Assembly: GCA_015069525.1 (NCBI GenBank)
Contig: SVIK01000075.1
Coordinates: 1 to 6,387, forward strand
DNA from: Clostridiales bacterium
GTDB lineage: Bacteria > Bacillota > Clostridia > Christensenellales > Borkfalkiaceae
DNA: 6,387 bases
Reading direction: 5' to 3'
Position 1 is the first letter of the stretch. Every line of letters begins with the position of its first letter. The position numbers were made by a program, and so were the translations under genes. This document shows positions 6,196 through 6,387 of this stretch, piece after piece. Below the pieces are notes generated by a model, which did not search any database, was not told the DNA's origin, and saw only the letters and a list, made by a program, of their open reading frames with translations.

Positions 6196-6206
6196 ACTTT
6201 ATCTTA

Positions 6207-6387
6207 TTATTCCGCAATCATCGTTTGAATATCAATACCGTATCCACGCGTTGGGTCGTTCAAAAATACGTGCGTGATTGCCCCGACAAGCTTGTCGTTT
6301 TGTACGATTGGACTACCGCTCATCCCTTGCACGATTCCGCCCGTTTGCGCAATTAATTCCTCGTCCACGACCTTAATTACGTAGTTT
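6207..6387 (-). CDS. spoIVB: SpoIVB serine peptidase, C-terminal end only
   Basis: Last 59 codons of SpoIVB, the forespore-secreted S55-family serine protease that signals across the forespore membranes to trigger pro-sigma-K processing by SpoIVFB. The visible part contains the catalytic serine block GGIVQGMSGSPIVQ (visible residues 16-29, serine in SGSP), then LVGAITHVFLNDPTRGYGI (33-51) and the terminus DIQTMIAE, closed by TAA. This block is highly characteristic of SpoIVB. The PDZ domain and the N-terminal membrane segment lie beyond the right edge. The carboxypeptidase gene begins 21 bases downstream without a terminator, so the two are probably co-transcribed; spoIVB is forespore-controlled (sigma F/G) in Bacillus. 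Confidence 0.95.
   Translation of the reverse strand, partial: NYVIKVVDEELIAQTGGIVQGMSGSPIVQNDKLVGAITHVFLNDPTRGYGIDIQTMIAE

Noticed and set aside
6186..6197. GTG at 6197 as start of the carboxypeptidase (MEGK before MKKIG)
   Set aside because: The GTG overlaps the GGAGGG ribosome site, and ATG 6185 gives a standard signal peptide with correct spacing.
1..6387. CRISPR array, tRNA/rRNA genes, insertion sequence or phage attachment site
   Set aside because: No regularly spaced repeats, no tRNA-like cloverleaf or CCA end, no transposase or integrase frame, and coding is continuous with family-typical chromosomal genes.

Overview
The window reads as ordinary chromosomal DNA of an endospore-forming, moderately AT-rich Firmicute, most likely a clostridial lineage. 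The basis is a sporulation gene set (SpoIVB, a GerW/YtfJ-family protein, two secreted DD-carboxypeptidases), strong Shine-Dalgarno sites, and the tight order lysA-scpA-scpB-DUF2953-ytfJ-dac. All eight genes lie on the minus strand, so transcription runs from the right edge to the left edge. I see no mobile element, RNA gene, CRISPR array or phage gene.

Right part (about 4898-6387): the last 59 codons of spoIVB, which carry its catalytic serine motif, are followed after 21 bases by a complete S11-family D-Ala-D-Ala carboxypeptidase. A hairpin with T-rich flanks ends that unit. Middle part (about 1964-4880): a good housekeeping-type promoter drives lysA (diaminopimelate decarboxylase). scpA follows after 10 bases, and scpB overlaps scpA by 35 bases (kleisin and winged-helix partners of the SMC condensin). 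Left part (1-1947): a DUF2953 membrane protein, a GerW/YtfJ-family protein and a second S11 carboxypeptidase (cut by the window edge) are packed with overlaps of 34 and 4 bases. This indicates one translationally coupled unit.

Functionally, lysine/DAP metabolism and chromosome condensation genes are sandwiched between two groups of spore-related genes, each containing a cortex-type DD-carboxypeptidase. The least expected feature is a near-perfect 14-bp hairpin between scpB and the DUF2953 gene. It looks like a terminator, yet it contains the DUF2953 start codon, and a sequence resembling a forespore sigma-F promoter lies just upstream. This suggests the sporulation genes may be switched separately from scpAB. 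Other points are a 20-base direct repeat inside lysA, start-site ambiguity in scpA and scpB, and unusually many cysteines in the two exported enzymes. I found no clearly novel multi-gene system, and no gene-free stretch exceeds 158 bases.
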